Assembly: GCA_905220665.1 (NCBI GenBank)
Contig: CAJNAR010000020.1
Span: forward strand, 124,001 to 188,000
From: Albugo candida
Taxonomy: Eukaryota; Oomycota; Peronosporomycetes; Albuginales; Albuginaceae
Length of the DNA: 64,000 bases
Reading direction: 5' to 3'
Shown here: piece after piece, positions 42,704 to 54,368 of the stretch
How positions within the stretch are numbered: the first letter of the stretch is position 1
How the letters are laid out: the number at the start of each line of letters is the position of its first letter
The notes under the pieces: generated by a model
Told to the model about the DNA's origin: nothing
The model's database searches: none
What the model saw: only the letters and a program-made list of their open reading frames with translations
Translations under genes and position numbers: made by a program

Positions 42704-45037
42704 TTACTCTAAAGCCGCAATATCAAATAGATGACGCATCGTTGGACGTCTACAAAAAGAGCACATGTCAGAAAAAATTGTACCACACTGAAATAAAACG
42801 GCAGAACCCATGCGGACAATTCCAAGGCTGCTCCAATCCAGTTAATTTGTGCACAATCTAAAAACTCTCAGTCATTGACAATAGTTCCTATTCGATGTGA
42901 TGTACTCACTCTCGTCATCTCCGCTTTGCTTAAAGCTGTGCCGATCATCACAGAGCTGCGACACGCACGGGAAGCCAATATGCTCGCAACTTTTGATAGT
43001 CGAAGTGATTCGATATTGGACGGATAATCTTGCAACAATGAAATCAGTTCGCGGAGGTCTACAAATCAAATCTGAAATCTCATCCTTCCCATTCGCCTGC
43101 GTGTATACCTTCAATTCCAAATTGTGTTTCTTTACTCAAAGGAAGAGACAAAAGCCGCAATTTATTACTTTGTGCCTGCGCATCTATTTCAAATGTGAAT
43201 CCATTTTTCTGAAAAACTTGCAAGTGATCCAAAATGATCATTTCTTCCGTTGTTGTAAGCTGCAGACTCAGTGGGCGAACCAAAGGCTGATGATGTAATA
43301 CCGTCGAGCGTTGAAGCGATTCATACCGAAATTTCTCATCGCTTGCGTGCTGATCGATAATAAACAGATCTTTCTCATCGTATTTGGCGATAATGAATCC
43401 GAGGTTGAATTGCCCAATGATTTCCATTCTTTCAAAGTCATTTTTCTGGAAAACACGATGAAGCATCTCATCCGATATTCCTTCCTCTTGGACAATTGGA
43501 CCTTTATCGCTAAGGCGTTTTCCAAGAAACACTTCCTCACGGAAGAATCGATTACGGGCGTCTCGAAGAGATGACAGCGTCCATCCGGAAACGATTTCGG
43601 ATGTATACATTTTCTTTGGGGAAGGTTGATCTTGTCGAAATTTTGCTCTTTTCCGCGGGCACATTTGCGCAAATACGGTCTCAAACGCATCGCCGGATTC
43701 TTGAGGTGTCACAGAATTGGGTTGTAGGTCTTTTTTGCGAGTCTCTGGGGATCCAACAACCACTTCCTTCTCGATTACCGATGTCGTCTGACTGCACGCT
43801 GGTGTTTTTTCCTTCGTAAGAAGCGGCTGAACCGTATAAATTCGTTTGGCTGGTTCATAAATTTCGATTAACTGCGTTTTCAGTGTCTCAATGATTTCGT
43901 TTTCCTAAAGGCATGTGAACGTCGTCACTCTTCAAAGTCAGCAAATCGAAAGCACATACATGTCGGAAGAAAACTGTTCTCTTGTCGGGCGTCACATTCA
44001 AATCGAGGTCTTCACTCGGCACCTGGAAATCGATCACATACGCGGCGTATTGTCGCATCTCAAATTGCCGCCAGACTTCATGGATCGCCTTTGTAAGTTT
44101 GGGTGCGTCGATCGGACGTCCATTGATGTACAGAAATTGGCGATCACTATCACTTCTTCCTGCTCCCATTCCAATTTGACTGATGTACCCATAAGTGCGT
44201 TTTTCATGCGTCGATATCGCGTCCAATTGGAAGGGAACTAATGTTTTGAAAAATTTCATCCCAAATACACTCGCGATTGTGATCTTCATAGCTCTGAATC
44301 GATCTGTATCGACAGTACATTCCGTAGACAGAACGATCTGCTGTCTCGTGCCCATCCGATTCGATGCGATAAACTTTACATTAGTCGATATCAGCGCATA
44401 TGTTTGGATCACTTTGAGTGCTTTCGAGTAATATTTCTTGATATTTCGATGAAAATCTCGACAACGGACGGGTAGAGGCTACAGTAAAGCTGTCAATACG
44501 GCCTCGACAAGCGCTTTCGTACATTAAAGAGCCCACGGACTGTGACCGTAGTGCCCATTCCTCGTGCTTTTGAACTCTTTTCCAGAAGTTTGCCGCATGA
44601 TTCGTACTTTAAAAGGGTTCCCATTGCATCCTGAGCCGTTTTGGTGCAAATTGTGAGCTCTAAAGCCAATTGACAGATGGAACTGAGTGCTTCGCCGCTG
44701 TTGTAATTGCGTTATTTTTCACTCTGAGAATAAATGAGAAAACGTACCGAAATCCAAACGATTGAACAGTCTCAATATCTTCGAATAGAGCGATTTTGGA
44801 TGTGTGATTCTTTTGCGCGAGCGTGGCGTGATTCTCAGAAGGAATACCGGTGCCATTATCGAGCACTTCGATTGTGGTTTTCCCGTACTCTTCGAATCGG
44901 ATTACAATTTGAGTTGCACAGGCGTCAAGTGCGTTCTCTATTAGCTCTTTCAGTGCAATGGAGGCGTCTGGTATGGATTGTCCGCTGCAAATTCGCTGTA
45001 CATCGCCGACGTCGAGCGCTTGCATGGACGATGGCAT
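42704..45037 (-). CDS. PMS2: DNA mismatch repair MutL homologue, PMS2/yeast Pms1 type
   Basis: Seven exons: 45037-44748, 44697-44523, 44478-43960, 43904-43109, 43058-42910, 42857-42808 and 42749-42704, total 674 residues; introns are 44-58 bases and all phases match. The N-terminal GHKL ATPase has ALKELIENALDA, DNGTGI and, across an intron, SFGFRGEALSS. The C-terminal endonuclease motif DQHASDEKFRYE fits DQHA(X)2E(X)4E, and the metal site continues with SRACRSS and CPHGRPTMRH in the last two exons. QFNLGFI is also present. It should nick the nascent strand as partner of MLH1. It is shorter than human PMS2 (862) because of a short linker. Head to head with Kae1 (91 bases between ATGs). Confidence 0.95.
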
Positions 45038-45128
45038 GAGGCGAACGTAATGTAGGTACGTGCGTAATTAGCCTAACGTACGTGTGTTCAAGACGTTTTG
45101 TGATTGGTCGAAATAGCTCGGGAGTATT

Positions 45129-46466
<1,338 letters not shown>

Positions 46467-46783
46467 TTCCTCGCTTCATGCAAGGAGCTGTACTCTATCC
46501 GAACACGATCTATCTCTACTATAGCTTTTGATGTCTGCGGGATCAAAAGCGCAATTTTGTCTTACTTTTGAGCTAAGAAACTGATAAGATTTATCCTCCA
46601 CTATATGATTGGTTCATATTCACTTGCTTGATTATCGCGATTGGTTTCTCTTATCAAACGATATAACCAATCAGCATCATGAACGGTATCGGTAACCGCA
46701 TCTTGAGTATACGAGTTTACCTATACAAACGGGGCACTTGCTATAAATACCAGCGTTAAGCGTTACGTTAGCATACGTTTGTA
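46467..46783 (+). promoter_or_regulatory. intergenic promoter region of HisG with clustered ATTGG/CCAAT elements
   Basis: Three elements lie 115-180 bases before the HisG ATG: TGATTGGTT (about 46606), CGATTGGTTT (about 46637) and its inverse AACCAATCAG (about 46665). CCAAT boxes of this form bind NF-Y in eukaryotes; use here is inferred from clustering only. No TATA box is evident. Confidence 0.4.
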
Positions 46784-47736
46784 ATGTTATCGCCAACAGC
46801 ACCGACGCCCGAAAACGACAATTTGTTATTCGCGGTACCGAAAAAAGGACGCTTGCACGGTCAGATCCTCGAGTTATTACGAGGATCAGGCATCGATTAC
46901 CATCGGGTACGATCCACATCCATTCCTTCCCAGTCTCTATCTGAATACGTTTCTTACTGTAGCCGAATCGCGTGGATATTGCGATCTGTAAAAGTCTTCC
47001 AATCACATTAGTCTTTCTACCTGCATCCGATATCGCGACTTTTGTGGGTGAAGGTAATCTCGACCTCGGGATCACGGGACAAGATATTATTGCCGAATCA
47101 AATGTCGACGTTATTGAGAAATTAAAATTGGGCTTTGGAAAATGCCGTTTAAGCGTCCAAACGCCTCAAAAAGATCACATCAGTAATCCTATGCAATTAG
47201 CCGGCAAAAGAATTGTAACTTCCTTCCCCAATATCACACGAACGTACTTTGAAGCTTTGGAGAAAGAAGCCGACACAAAGCCGACAAAAATACGATACGT
47301 TTCCGGCTCTGTGGAAGCTGCGTGTACGCTTGGATTGGCGGATGCGATAGTGGATTTGATCGAGACGGGTACAACCATGAAAGCTGCCGGTCTTGAGCTA
47401 ATTTCCACAATCTTGGAGACGGAAGCAGTCCTTATCGCGAATCCAAAGTCAAAGAAAGACAAACTGATTGAGACAGTGCGAGTACGGATGTTGGGGTATC
47501 TCACTGCGATGCAGTACAAGATGATCACTTATAATATCCACGTGGATAAGCTTGTATTGGCGGTTGAAATCACTCCGGGACGGAAATCTCCAACGATCAA
47601 TACGCTAACAGGAAGTGACTTTCGGAGTGTCACAGCAATGGTCGAACGGACCAATGTGTCGGATATCATGGACCAACTTCATGAAATTGGGGCCACCGAT
47701 ATTGTTGTCTTCGATATTGAGAATTGTCGAGCTTGA
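46784..47736 (+). CDS. HIS1: ATP phosphoribosyltransferase (HisG/His1)
   Basis: Two exons, 46784-46906 and 46963-47736, give 298 residues (yeast His1 297). The first exon has LLFAVPKKGRLHGQILELL and ends in IDYHR; the second resumes PNRVDIAICKSLPITLVFLP. Further signatures are FVGEGNLDLGITGQDIIAES, SGSVEAACTLGLADAIVDLI with ETGTTMKAAGL, and the C-terminal regulatory domain with LVLAVEITPGRKSPTI. It commits ATP and PRPP to histidine synthesis and is normally feedback-inhibited by histidine through this C-terminal domain, so the long self-contained form is present. The 56-base intron has a GTACGA donor. Confidence 0.95.
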
Positions 47737-47764
47737 TTGTGTCGAGTGTAAATGTGGCTAAACA

Positions 47765-48086
47765 TTAGTAATCCATAAGACAGAAAAGCTCATTGCTAAT
47801 AGAATCGGAGCTATTTCCACTCGCTCTGTTAAAAGCCACCGTCCATTCGAATGTGACGTCTGGCCAGCTGCTTGTAGCCCCCATCCTCTGGTCAGGCTTT
47901 TCTTTGAGCATACGTACGTGGCCGTGAGTCACATCCACGTGTTTTGATGCATTGTCCACTTTTTGTTCGCAGTAAACCAAATGGTTGACATTTCGTTTGT
48001 AGCAAAAGATCTGCAGAAAGGTTTTTGACTCATTAAAGAAATTGGGATTCGGAGTTTGTATCCATGTACAAATATATCCACCACAT
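47765..48086 (-). CDS. possible 3' exon of an unknown gene
   Basis: An open frame reads from an acceptor-like CCACAG near 48114 to a stop at 47765. There is no ATG at its start, so it needs an upstream exon, which would fall next to or inside the 5' end of the ABC gene. The translated part (VTHWKKTCGGYICTWIQ, NFFNESKTFLQIFCYKR, WPDVTFEWTVAFNRASG) looks like coding sequence but matches no family I know. The coordinates given start at a safe internal point. Confidence 0.35.
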
Positions 48087-48149
48087 GTTTTCTTCCAATG
48101 TGTCACATACGCCTGTGGATAGAGCCCAAGTGTGGACGGTTATTTTACA

Positions 48150-51100
48150 ATGAATAGGGGCGTGAGTAACACAAAAATGTCATCCAGACTACCATTTCCG
48201 AAAATGCTTTCTTCACGGCACGAGAATGATGAAGGCCTCTATTTGAAAGGCCTTACTCCACGTAATGAGACGCAAAAGTTGGAACTCGATGAGAATTCAA
48301 AGGGTTCCACCCCGTCCATGCACTTTTACTCACTCTTTCGACACGCGAATTGGATAGATAAAGGATTGCTGTCTTTCGCTTGCTTGATGACGACAATGAA
48401 TGGAAGTATGGTTCCGTGTATGAGCCTGGTGTTGGACAACGCTTTTCGAGCTTTCCAGTCGCCTTTAACAGCTTCGCATGTCGATCTTCCCGGAATCACG
48501 GCGGTGACGTTCAAGTATATCAGCATCGCCATCACATTGCTCGGTACTGATTCAATCGCCTGTTTTTTGTATGCATACGTCGCGGAACGCCAAGTCAAAG
48601 CTCTGAGAGAGAAAGTCTTGAGGAAAATGCTGTACATGAATGTTTCGTGGCACGAACGACGAGACAACTCGCTTCTTTGGAGTCGCATTCATGAAGACAC
48701 GACCAAAATAAGAGATGCAATGAATCTCAAGTTCCACGACGCGGTTAAATACACGTCTCAGTTCTGGGTTGGATACCTGATCGCCTTTACTAAGGCCTGG
48801 GATCTCAGTCTAGTGATGGCGTGTGTGATTCCAGTGATCGCTATAACGGTAGCATATATGCTTCGAGTGATTCGTGGGGGTGCGAAAACGGTGCATGAGC
48901 ATGAGACAGAAGCCGATGCTGTAGTCGAAGAAACCATACGAGGTATCCGTACGATCACGTCATTGAATGCGGGTGGTCTTGCCGTGAGAACTTACAAATC
49001 CAAAGCACAAATGGTCCAAGACGAAAATCTCAATAGAGCCAAACCGATCGCTGGAATGGTTGGGCTTCTTTTTGGTACGATTTGGATCATGTTTTCCGTT
49101 GGATTTTGGTATGGACAACGAAAAGTCTTACAGGGAAATGTGAATTCCTCCTCGCACATGTTCCAAGCTATTTATGCGATTGTGGTTGGAACGCTTGCAC
49201 TGGGTGAATTATATCCGAGTTTGTCCGCTATTGCAAAAGCCAAAGTGATTGCTGTGCCCATTTTCGAATTCCTGGAAACGAAATCGACCATTGATGCGTC
49301 TTCAAATGACGGTGACATAATTTCCAATTTCGAAGGGAATATTGAATTCAAGGATGTTCATTTCAGCTATCCAACTCGGCCTAATGCTTCCGTTTTGCAA
49401 AAATATAGCGTCCGCATCGAAGCCGGTCAAAAAGTTGCTTTTGTTGGACCGAAAGGTTCTGGGAAAAGCACGTTATCTTCTTTGTTAGAGCGATTCTATC
49501 TTCCCGATCAAGGAAATATCTTTTTAGATGGAAAAGACATTCAAAACCTTCGTATTCGCTGGCTACGGTCGAAAATTGGTTTGGTGCCTCAGAATCCTGC
49601 ATTGTTTACCGGTACAATTCGCCATAATATTGATGGTGGCATTGAAGGCATCAGTCATGACGATGTTATCGATGCCGCTAAGCTCACTGGCGCCCACGAA
49701 TTCATCATCAGACTTCCCGAAAAGTACGATACATTGGTGAGCGATCAGGGAGTATCGCTGTCCACTGGCCAGAAGCAGCAAATTGCTATTGCACGGGCAA
49801 TCGTCCGGAAGCCTGCAATTTTGATTTTGGATCAGGCTACAAGTGTTTTGGATGTTGAGAGCGAAAAGCAGGTCCACAAAGTGCTAAATCATCTCACGGA
49901 ACAAACTCGCATGACAGCCATTTACATCACGCATCGATTGAGTACGATCAAAAACGTCGATAAGATTGTGCTCATGGCGAAGGGAACCGTTATCGAAGAA
50001 GGCACTCATGACGATCTTCTTCAAAATCCGGGTGGAATGTATCGCAGTATGTGGAACGAGGAATTGGCGCAGCCGAAAGAAGTAGGGTCGACTGGGGAAG
50101 ACAGCGCTCGTGAATTTCCTCGACATTTCTCTTTTTCCGATTCTCTGCATGAAACCAAGCAACAGAGCTTGGGTGGAAGTACTTGGAGTAAAGCCATTGA
50201 ACTTGTCCGACCAGAGCGGAAACAGATCGGATACGGATTGATTGGTGCCGCTATTCTTGGATGCAGTTATCCCGTTTTATCGATTTTCATTGGAAAAACT
50301 ATGGCGGATCTGACACGGGGGTACGCAGACTTTGCAAGAACGCAGGACCAGAAGTACTTGGATAGAATATCGGTGAATTGGATGGCGTATGGGCTAAGTC
50401 TGGTTGCTGTGGCGTACGTGGTAGCGCTGAGTGCTGGGATGAAATCATATTACTTTCGATTCATGCACGAGAAACTCCTCTTTCGTCTTCGTATCACTCA
50501 TTTCAGCAGTCTTTGTCGTCAGAATATGGGCTTCTTCGATCAGAATTCCACTGGGAAACTCACTTCCGAGGTTGCCACATGTGCCGCTAAAGGAGCTCAT
50601 CTTGCAGGGGAAGCTCTTGGACAACTAGCTGAAGCATGTTTTATCACAACCGCGGCCATCATCGTCTCCTTCTTCAGTGGAAGTTGGATATTGACACTGA
50701 TCTTGCTGTGTATCTATCCGCTTTTCATCGGTCTACAACTCATCAGATTCGGAAAAGGAAAGCACCACGCTAACTGCCTGAGTTTGTTAAATGAATCGGG
50801 AAATCTGGCGTCAGAAGCTATACATAACATTAAAACCGTCGCTTCATTGGGATCTGAAGAAGATGTTCTCTCGAGGTACACTAAAATGATCCACGAAGTC
50901 GCCAAGGAAGGAAGACGTCGTGGTCAATGGTACGGTTTTGTTTTCGAGTCGAGCCAGGCTCTGGTGTACGGGACTTATATTTTTTTATTTTGGTACGGTG
51001 GTAATTTGGTTGCTGACGGATCCATCACACTAGAAGCATTGATCCGCACATTAATGACAGTCTTGATGGCAGCCCATGGTGTAGAAATCGCATTCAATTA

Positions 51101-51947
51101 CTTTTGTGATACTGAAGAAGCCGTTGCTGCCATCAACACTATTGTCGTATTGCGTGATCGCGTCATCCCAATCGATTCCTTTGACACAAATGGCGACCAA
51201 ATTTGTAAAACGGCGGGTGATTTGAAGTTCCACAACGTGAATTTTGCATACTCTGGCCAGGCGAATGCGCTTGAGAATTTCAATCTCCATATTCCTTCTG
51301 GAAAGACAGTAGTTTTATGTGGCCCAATCGGAGGAGGATTAAGTACGTGTTTTGCTTTGCTTCAGCGTTTCTACGATCCATCCAGCGGCCACATTTCCAT
51401 CGATGGGGTCGATATCAAATTGCTGAATCCCCAAAGATTACGGTCTCAATTCGCTGTTGTGGATCAGGAACCCATTTTGTTCAGCGGATCGATCAATGAG
51501 AATATCGCGTACGGCGTCGAGGTTCGAGGTCACGAAGAAAAGATCATCCAGGCTGCCATTTTGGCCAATGCGCACGGCTTCATTACCGCATTTCCCGATC
51601 AATACAAAACCCAAATTGGCAAGTGGGGTGCTCATCTTTCCGCCGATCAGAAGAAGAGAATCGCAATCGCTCGAGCTTTCTTCAAAGAGGCACCAATTCT
51701 ACTGCTGGACGAGGTGACAAGTTCGATGGATACCCAAGGCGAAAGGCTTGTCCGTGACGCTCTGGAGAAGATTCGAAGTGTACGCAAATGCACCACATTA
51801 ATCATATCCAATCGACTCTCTTCGGCTCAAAACGCCGATTTAATATGTGTGGTGAATGATGGTCAAGTGAAGGAAAGAGGAACGCATTCGGAATTATTGA
51901 AAGAAAACGGTATGTACGCTACTCTCATCAGATCGAGCGCTTTGTAG
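48150..51947 (+). CDS. full-size ABCB-type (MDR-like) transporter with degenerate ATP sites
   Basis: Single exon, 1,265 residues from ATG 48150, organised TMD1-NBD1-TMD2-NBD2 like P-glycoprotein. NBD1 has an intact Walker A (GPKGSGKST, Lys about 439) and Q-loop (VPQNPALF). Its signature is LSTGQ, and its Walker B is ILILDQATS, with Gln (about 562) where the catalytic Glu should be; His of YITHRLS is kept. NBD2 has GPIGGGLST in place of Walker A, so Lys is replaced by Leu (about 1064). Its signature is LSADQ, Walker B ILLLDEVTS is normal, and the H-loop is ISNRLS (His to Asn, about 1221). Both composite sites therefore lack a key residue. The overall fold and length are intact, so selection seems to keep the protein. 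Substrate unknown. Confidence 0.93.
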   Translation: MNRGVSNTKMSSRLPFPKMLSSRHENDEGLYLKGLTPRNETQKLELDENSKGSTPSMHFYSLFRHANWIDKGLLSFACLMTTMNGSMVPCMSLVLDNAFRAFQSPLTASHVDLPGITAVTFKYISIAITLLGTDSIACFLYAYVAERQVKALREKVLRKMLYMNVSWHERRDNSLLWSRIHEDTTKIRDAMNLKFHDAVKYTSQFWVGYLIAFTKAWDLSLVMACVIPVIAITVAYMLRVIRGGAKTVHEHETEADAVVEETIRGIRTITSLNAGGLAVRTYKSKAQMVQDENLNRAKPIAGMVGLLFGTIWIMFSVGFWYGQRKVLQGNVNSSSHMFQAIYAIVVGTLALGELYPSLSAIAKAKVIAVPIFEFLETKSTIDASSNDGDIISNFEGNIEFKDVHFSYPTRPNASVLQKYSVRIEAGQKVAFVGPKGSGKSTLSSLLERFYLPDQGNIFLDGKDIQNLRIRWLRSKIGLVPQNPALFTGTIRHNIDGGIEGISHDDVIDAAKLTGAHEFIIRLPEKYDTLVSDQGVSLSTGQKQQIAIARAIVRKPAILILDQATSVLDVESEKQVHKVLNHLTEQTRMTAIYITHRLSTIKNVDKIVLMAKGTVIEEGTHDDLLQNPGGMYRSMWNEELAQPKEVGSTGEDSAREFPRHFSFSDSLHETKQQSLGGSTWSKAIELVRPERKQIGYGLIGAAILGCSYPVLSIFIGKTMADLTRGYADFARTQDQKYLDRISVNWMAYGLSLVAVAYVVALSAGMKSYYFRFMHEKLLFRLRITHFSSLCRQNMGFFDQNSTGKLTSEVATCAAKGAHLAGEALGQLAEACFITTAAIIVSFFSGSWILTLILLCIYPLFIGLQLIRFGKGKHHANCLSLLNESGNLASEAIHNIKTVASLGSEEDVLSRYTKMIHEVAKEGRRRGQWYGFVFESSQALVYGTYIFLFWYGGNLVADGSITLEALIRTLMTVLMAAHGVEIAFNYFCDTEEAVAAINTIVVLRDRVIPIDSFDTNGDQICKTAGDLKFHNVNFAYSGQANALENFNLHIPSGKTVVLCGPIGGGLSTCFALLQRFYDPSSGHISIDGVDIKLLNPQRLRSQFAVVDQEPILFSGSINENIAYGVEVRGHEEKIIQAAILANAHGFITAFPDQYKTQIGKWGAHLSADQKKRIAIARAFFKEAPILLLDEVTSSMDTQGERLVRDALEKIRSVRKCTTLIISNRLSSAQNADLICVVNDGQVKERGTHSELLKENGMYATLIRSSAL

Positions 51948-52291
51948 CTGCTATCCTTATCGATTCTCATTTTGAGTAGTTAGCGCATGTTATAAAGAAA
52001 GCTTTTACAGTTTATTGAATTGTGTATCTTTTTTCGGGGCTTGAATTCTTTGTGCGATGTGAAAGCGTTCCAGAACGATCAATGGAGTGGCAGCGTAGTG
52101 TCGGTGCTCGCTTGTGCGCTCGCAGTAAACGCGTTGCGGTCTACAAGTTGCCCTATGGGAAATTCCGCAAAATATTCCTTAAAGTTTGAAAGTTCAAGCA
52201 CAAAAATCGTTTGGTGTTTGATACATTTGCAGCGAATAGTTGTTATTGGACACACAATCAAAAGCTGCAGGGTGTCTTTGAAGTACAAAAA
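51948..52291. other. intergenic region, no gene seen
   Basis: Between the convergent ABC transporter and LAMTOR5-like genes. Frames on either strand are short and without recognisable content. Confidence 0.5.
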
Positions 52292-52657
52292 TTACAAATC
52301 GGTGGTGGCTCGTGAGAGCGCTAATGTGGCTTGCTTTCCATGGATTAAAACGCGTGAAATGTAAAGGGAACGTGAGGATGTTGTGATGTGTACGATTGGT
52401 TCCTGTTCTGGTTGAATCGGAGGAAAATTCTCGGAAGCGTCAACGCCAAAAGCTTCTTCATTTTCATCGTCTTCTTGCCCGTCCTCCTTCTCGTCCGTAT
52501 GTACAGTAAATGCTTGTTTCAATGTGGTAGCTTTATCCGTAAGGGATGTGAGAAAAGGATACTTTGCGTTTGTCGCCATATATTGCATGTCTCCGTCCGC
52601 TTGTATGCAGAAACCATGTGCATCATTCAGAAGATATCCTCGCACTGAATTGTCCAT
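52292..52657 (-). CDS. LAMTOR5 (HBXIP)-like Ragulator subunit
   Basis: ATG 52657 to stop 52292, 121 residues. The start, VRGYLLNDAHGFCIQADGD, matches the beginning of the roadblock fold in LAMTOR5, and the end, IVHITTSSRSLYISR followed by TLALSRA, matches its C-terminal strands. Between them sits an acidic low-complexity insert (DEKEDGQEDDENEEAFG) that human LAMTOR5 lacks. Ragulator anchors Rag GTPases and mTORC1 on the lysosome. A short N-terminal helix could be on an upstream exon; an AG acceptor lies 4 bases before the ATG. The assignment rests on weak similarity. Confidence 0.5.
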   Translation of the reverse strand: MDNSVRGYLLNDAHGFCIQADGDMQYMATNAKYPFLTSLTDKATTLKQAFTVHTDEKEDGQEDDENEEAFGVDASENFPPIQPEQEPIVHITTSSRSLYISRVLIHGKQATLALSRATTDL

Positions 52658-52802
52658 AAAGCTGGCTATTTTTGTAAACTATCGTCTTGTAAAGCTAGTA
52701 ACGCAATAAATACTCGACGTCATGTCTACTTATGATACTATTCATTCCAAGGCGCACTACTAAAATAATCCACGGTACACACTCGTCAAAGGCCAAGAAA
52801 TT

Positions 52803-54177
52803 ATGGCAGCAAATGCAGGAGACGAACAAGTCGAGCTTTTTAAAGTAAAAAAGCTAATTAAATCACTACAAGCAGCTCGAGGGTGCGCGAATTTTCTCTT
52901 TCTCTCACTAGCATCTTTTTTTTTCTTACTACATGTTCACTATCAGAAATGGAACGAGTATGATCTCTCTTATCATTCCTCCAAAAGATCAAATTTCGCG
53001 TGTCTCTAAAATGCTTGCAGATGAAATGGGCACAGCATCTAACATCAAATCACGTGTCAATCGTCTTTCTGTCCTTGGAGCGATCACATCCACGCAGCAA
53101 CGCCTTAAATTGTATTCAAAATGCCCTCCAAATGGACTCATTATCTACTGCGGTACTATCGTCACCGACGAAGGCAAAGAAAAACGCGTCAATATCGATT
53201 TCGAACCGTTTAAACCCATCAATACCTCTCTGTATATGTGTGATAATAAATTTCATACCGAAGCGTTAAATGAACTGCTGCAGGACAATGATCGGTTTGG
53301 ATTCATTGTTATGGACGGAAATGGAGCTCTTTATGGTACCGTCGCTGGGAATGCACGAGAAATCCTGCATCGATTCTCTGTCGATTTACCGAAAAAACAC
53401 GGACGAGGTGGTCAATCTGCTCTTCGTTTTGCCCGTTTACGTCTGGAAAAGCGTCATAACTATGTTCGAAAAGTAGCGGAAATGGCCACACAAATGTTTG
53501 TGTCCAACGACAAACCGAATATTTCAAATTTGGTACTTGCAGGATCGGCTGATTTCAAGAACGAGCTTAATACCAGTGATATGTTTGATAAACGGCTGCA
53601 GGAAATCGTTGTCAAAGTCGTGGATGTCTCTTACGGAGGTGAGAATGGATTCAATCAAGCGATTGAATTAGCGGCGGAAACGCTATCCAATGTAAAATTC
53701 GTCCAAGAAAAACGACTTATATGTAAATATATGGAGGAAATTGCTCAAGACTCGGGGAAATACTGTTTTGGTGTCGGTGATACGATGAGAGCGTTGGAAC
53801 TTGGCGCAGTGGAAACGCTGATATTATGGGAAGATTTACCGCACACACGATTCACGTTGCGTAATGAGTCAACCGCAGCAGAGACACACAAGATCTTATC
53901 GCCATCAGAAGAAACAGTGGAGTCTCATTTCATCGATCCCGATAATAACGCAAAATTGGAAATTATGGAGCGGATCCCGTTAGTCGAATGGTTTGCGAAT
54001 AATTACAAGCAATTCGGTACGGTGTTGGAATTTGTGACGTCCAAATCGCAAGAAGGCTCTCAATTCTGCAAAGGATTTGGTGGAATTGGAGGTCTTCTAC
54101 GATGGAAAGTCGATTTTATGGAAATGGAGTACGAATTCGACGAAGACGATGATTTTGATGAGGATGCATTTATGTAG
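52803..54177 (+). CDS. ERF1: eukaryotic peptide chain release factor 1
   Basis: Two exons, 52803-52882 and 52947-54177, 436 residues (human 437). The 64-base intron splits KSLQAARG from [13 protein letters not shown]. Stop-codon recognition motifs TASNIKS and YMCDNKF are intact, and the GGQ of the peptidyl-hydrolysis loop lies in [17 protein letters not shown]. The C-terminus is acidic ([13 protein letters not shown]), as in other eukaryotes. It decodes all three stops and releases the nascent peptide together with eRF3. The standard motifs argue against stop-codon reassignment in this genome. Confidence 0.97.
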
Positions 54178-54368
54178 TTCTAGATATCATGAGGCTCAAT
54201 ATCAGCAAAACTAATCATTCGATGAGAGAATTTTCACTTTATCAAACGTTTGGCATCTCAACCTCATCACTCTCTCCCTTCCTGCAGATTCACAGGCTCT
54301 GTACTGAGTCTGGAGCTTTGTCGCGGTTGAAATCTCCCAACGATTCGTACTGCCTCCCTTTTCAGTCG

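Noticed and set aside
42872..43120. Minus-strand frame containing CEHIGFPCVSQLC
   Set aside because: It is an alternative frame of the PMS2 exon 43058-42910, whose proper frame carries SRACRSSVMIGTA.
52803..54177. Possible altered genetic code (considered because of the in-frame TGA at 33805)
   Set aside because: eRF1 has standard TASNIKS and YMCDNKF motifs, and clear genes here end in TAA, TAG and TGA.
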